From assembly GCF_037038585.1 (NCBI RefSeq), contig NC_092522.1, forward strand, positions 124,602,661 through 124,666,660: a stretch of 64,000 bases of DNA, given 5' to 3'. The position numbers and the translations under genes were made by a program. The notes under the pieces were generated by a model, which was not told where the DNA came from, did no database searches, and was given only the letters and a program-made list of their open reading frames with translations. Of the stretch, positions 46,055-64,000 are shown one piece after another; within the stretch, counting starts at the first letter, position 1, and each line of letters starts with the position of its first letter. This DNA comes from Patagioenas fasciata. Taxonomy: Eukaryota > Chordata > Aves > Columbiformes > Columbidae.

Positions 46055-46370
46055 AGAACCACAGAATCAGTTTGATTGGAAAAGCTCTTCAAGATCCTCA
46101 AGTCCAATCATTAAATGAACCCTGGCACTGCCCCACGTCCCTGAGAACCTCATGTCCGTCTGTCCAGCCCTCCAGGGATGGTGACTCCAGCACTGCCCTG
46201 GGCAGCCTGTTCCAATGCCCCACAGCCCTTTGGGGAAGAAATTGTTCCCCACATCCAACCTCAACCTCCCCTGGCGCAACTTGAGGCCGTTTCCTCTGCT
46301 CCTGGCGCTTGTTCCTGGGGAGCAGAGCCCGACCCCCCTGGCTCCAAGCTCCTTTCAGGTGGTGCAGAGG
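46055..46370 (-). mobile_element. CR1 LINE 3' fragment, antisense
   Basis: Starts CCACAGAATCAGTTTGATTGG, then the GTCCGTCTGTCCAGCCC and GGGGAAGAAATTGTTCCC blocks. Closely related to the internal CR1 of the array units. Confidence 0.87.
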
Positions 46371-47635
46371 GTGATTGCCGTGTTGCAAACCCCAGTGGCA
46401 CACACGAGAGCTGTGACGCTCCTGTTTGTTTAATCAGTAACTCAAGGACCGAGCTGAGCTGGGCTCCAGCTCAGAAACAGCCTAATGGGTGAACTTCCGT
46501 ATTTTTCTATATTTATTATTTTTATTGCACACCTACAAAAGAGTGGTTCGGAGCAGCTCTTTGCAAACCCGAATTTACCGCGGGGCTGGCTGCAGGTGAA
46601 GGGATGTGCTGGCTGGTTTTCTGCTCATTGAGGTTCCCTGCAAAGCTCGGTGCTGGCCTGAGAAACCAGCAACAAGGCTGAGACAAACCCTGTGCCCTTG
46701 CTGGGCTTATGTGAGCTGAGTTTACCCGGTCTCAGCTGGCTCCATGTCGAGAGAGGTGGGGAAAACAGCCCAGAGCATCCTCCGTGCCACCCCAAAATCC
46801 ACCCGAAGAGGAAAAGTTTGAATAAACCAAGCCCCACACATCCCATTCAACTCTTTTTCTCAGCGAAAGAAATACTCAAAACCACTTCCCTTCTGGCTCA
46901 AATGACACTTTTTGAGCTGGCTTCTGGGTTTTGTCCCCTCTAAAAATAAAAGAGCACATTGATATAAACCAGTATCACCCTTCTAGCTGAGAAGGAACTG
47001 GCTTGTTCACCCCAGTTTGCTCTTTAATGGGTTTTCTATGCAAAACTCTCTGCTAAAATGCAGCTACATTGGGGGGTCACGTTGTTGACCCCCAGCTGCA
47101 GGTCCCTGTACTGGGATGGTGCAGCCTGAAGCTTTTACCTGGGTTTTATGGGGGGAGAAAATGGTGAGTGCTGGGGACGCAGGGGTCCCTGGAGGTAACA
47201 GGGACACAGGTATTGCTCTGGAGGTGATGGGGACACAGAGATGTTGGTCTGGAGGTGACAGGGACACAAAGGTGCTGCCTGGAGGAGAAGGGACATAGAG
47301 GTGATGGGACACAGAAGTTCTGCTCTGGAGGTGACAAGGACACAGAGATGTTGCTCTGGAGGTGACAAGGACACCAGGCTCTGCCAGAGGTGCTGGGCTG
47401 GGTGACACTGGTGGCCGTGCGCGACCGGGGCTGTGTGACAGGACACAGGCCACCCTTGTCCCATTCTGTTGTCCCTCCCCACCTCTGCCTCCATCTCTCC
47501 ATCCCTTCCATCCATCCCTTCCCCGTGCACTCCAGGGTGTCCTCACTGTCCCCACCTGCCTCCCCCATCCCCCTGACCCTCTCCCAACCCCGTCCCCAGG
47601 GTCCCCGAGGTGCCAGCGCGCTGTCTGTCCCGCAG
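46371..47635. other. PTK2B 5' flank or upstream intron, with a small minisatellite
   Basis: Contains a CTGGAGGTGACAGGGACACA-type repeat at about 47190-47370. The first coding exon of PTK2B begins at an acceptor at 47635, so at least one non-coding exon should lie upstream in this window or beyond; I could not place it. Confidence 0.5.
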
Positions 47636-47676
47636 GGAAGGGATGCTCAGCCCCTAGCACCCCCGGCGTGGTGACA

Positions 47677-63992
<16,316 letters not shown>

Positions 63993-64000
63993 GTGAGGAG

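Noticed and set aside
47643-47657. Upstream ATG in the first coding exon of PTK2B as start
   Set aside because: It reaches a TAG after four codons; the ATG at 47677 opens the frame that continues into the conserved FERM sequence.

Overview
The window looks like bird nuclear DNA. The evidence is many CR1 LINE 3' fragments in both orientations, avian-style LTR remnants, GC-rich sequence with short introns, and a spliced vertebrate tyrosine kinase gene (PTK2B/Pyk2). Calls rest on reading the sequence and on remembered protein families; no database search was run.

Region 1 (1-26089) is a head-to-tail array of a 5.74-5.77 kb unit: one partial copy at the left edge and four complete copies. Each copy carries a four-exon gene on the minus strand. 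Splicing inferred from in-phase donor and acceptor sites predicts a 540-residue protein. It has an MGKC N-terminus (possible acylation), a basic patch, one membrane segment, a compact cysteine cluster (C-x2-C-x2-C-x4-C-x2-C), a hydrophobic beta-like block, internal repeats and a basic C-terminal segment. I do not recognise the family. Each gene has a TATA-like box and a CRE-like octamer just upstream and an ATTAAA signal downstream. Three copies look intact where visible in full (copies 2, 3, 5), copy 1 is cut by the window edge, and copy 4 has a nonsense codon. Each complete copy also carries a separate 90-nt in-phase exon-like segment and two CR1 pieces. The array ends inside a CR1.

Region 2 (26090-47600) is intergenic or 5' flanking DNA. 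It holds CR1 and LTR remnants, a cluster of RFX X-box-like motifs (27.67 kb), two CpG-dense patches (29.4-29.8 and 39.0-39.2 kb) and several minisatellites: a 17-bp family with a 63-bp higher-order phase at 33.3-35.9 kb, a GATGGGATG-type array at 39.2-40.3 kb, a GGAAT tract at 41.04 kb, and a minisatellite split by a CR1 at 43-44.3 kb.

Region 3 (47636-64000) is PTK2B on the plus strand. Twenty-one exons join in phase to give 718 codons: N-terminus, FERM domain, linker with the Src-docking tyrosine, complete kinase domain and the start of the proline-rich region. The rest of the proline-rich region and the FAT domain lie beyond the window. Its introns contain an unusual number of independent minisatellites (15-bp-like, 18-bp, 60-bp, 12-bp and 11-bp types), CR1 pieces and one LTR remnant. 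The array genes and PTK2B are divergently oriented.
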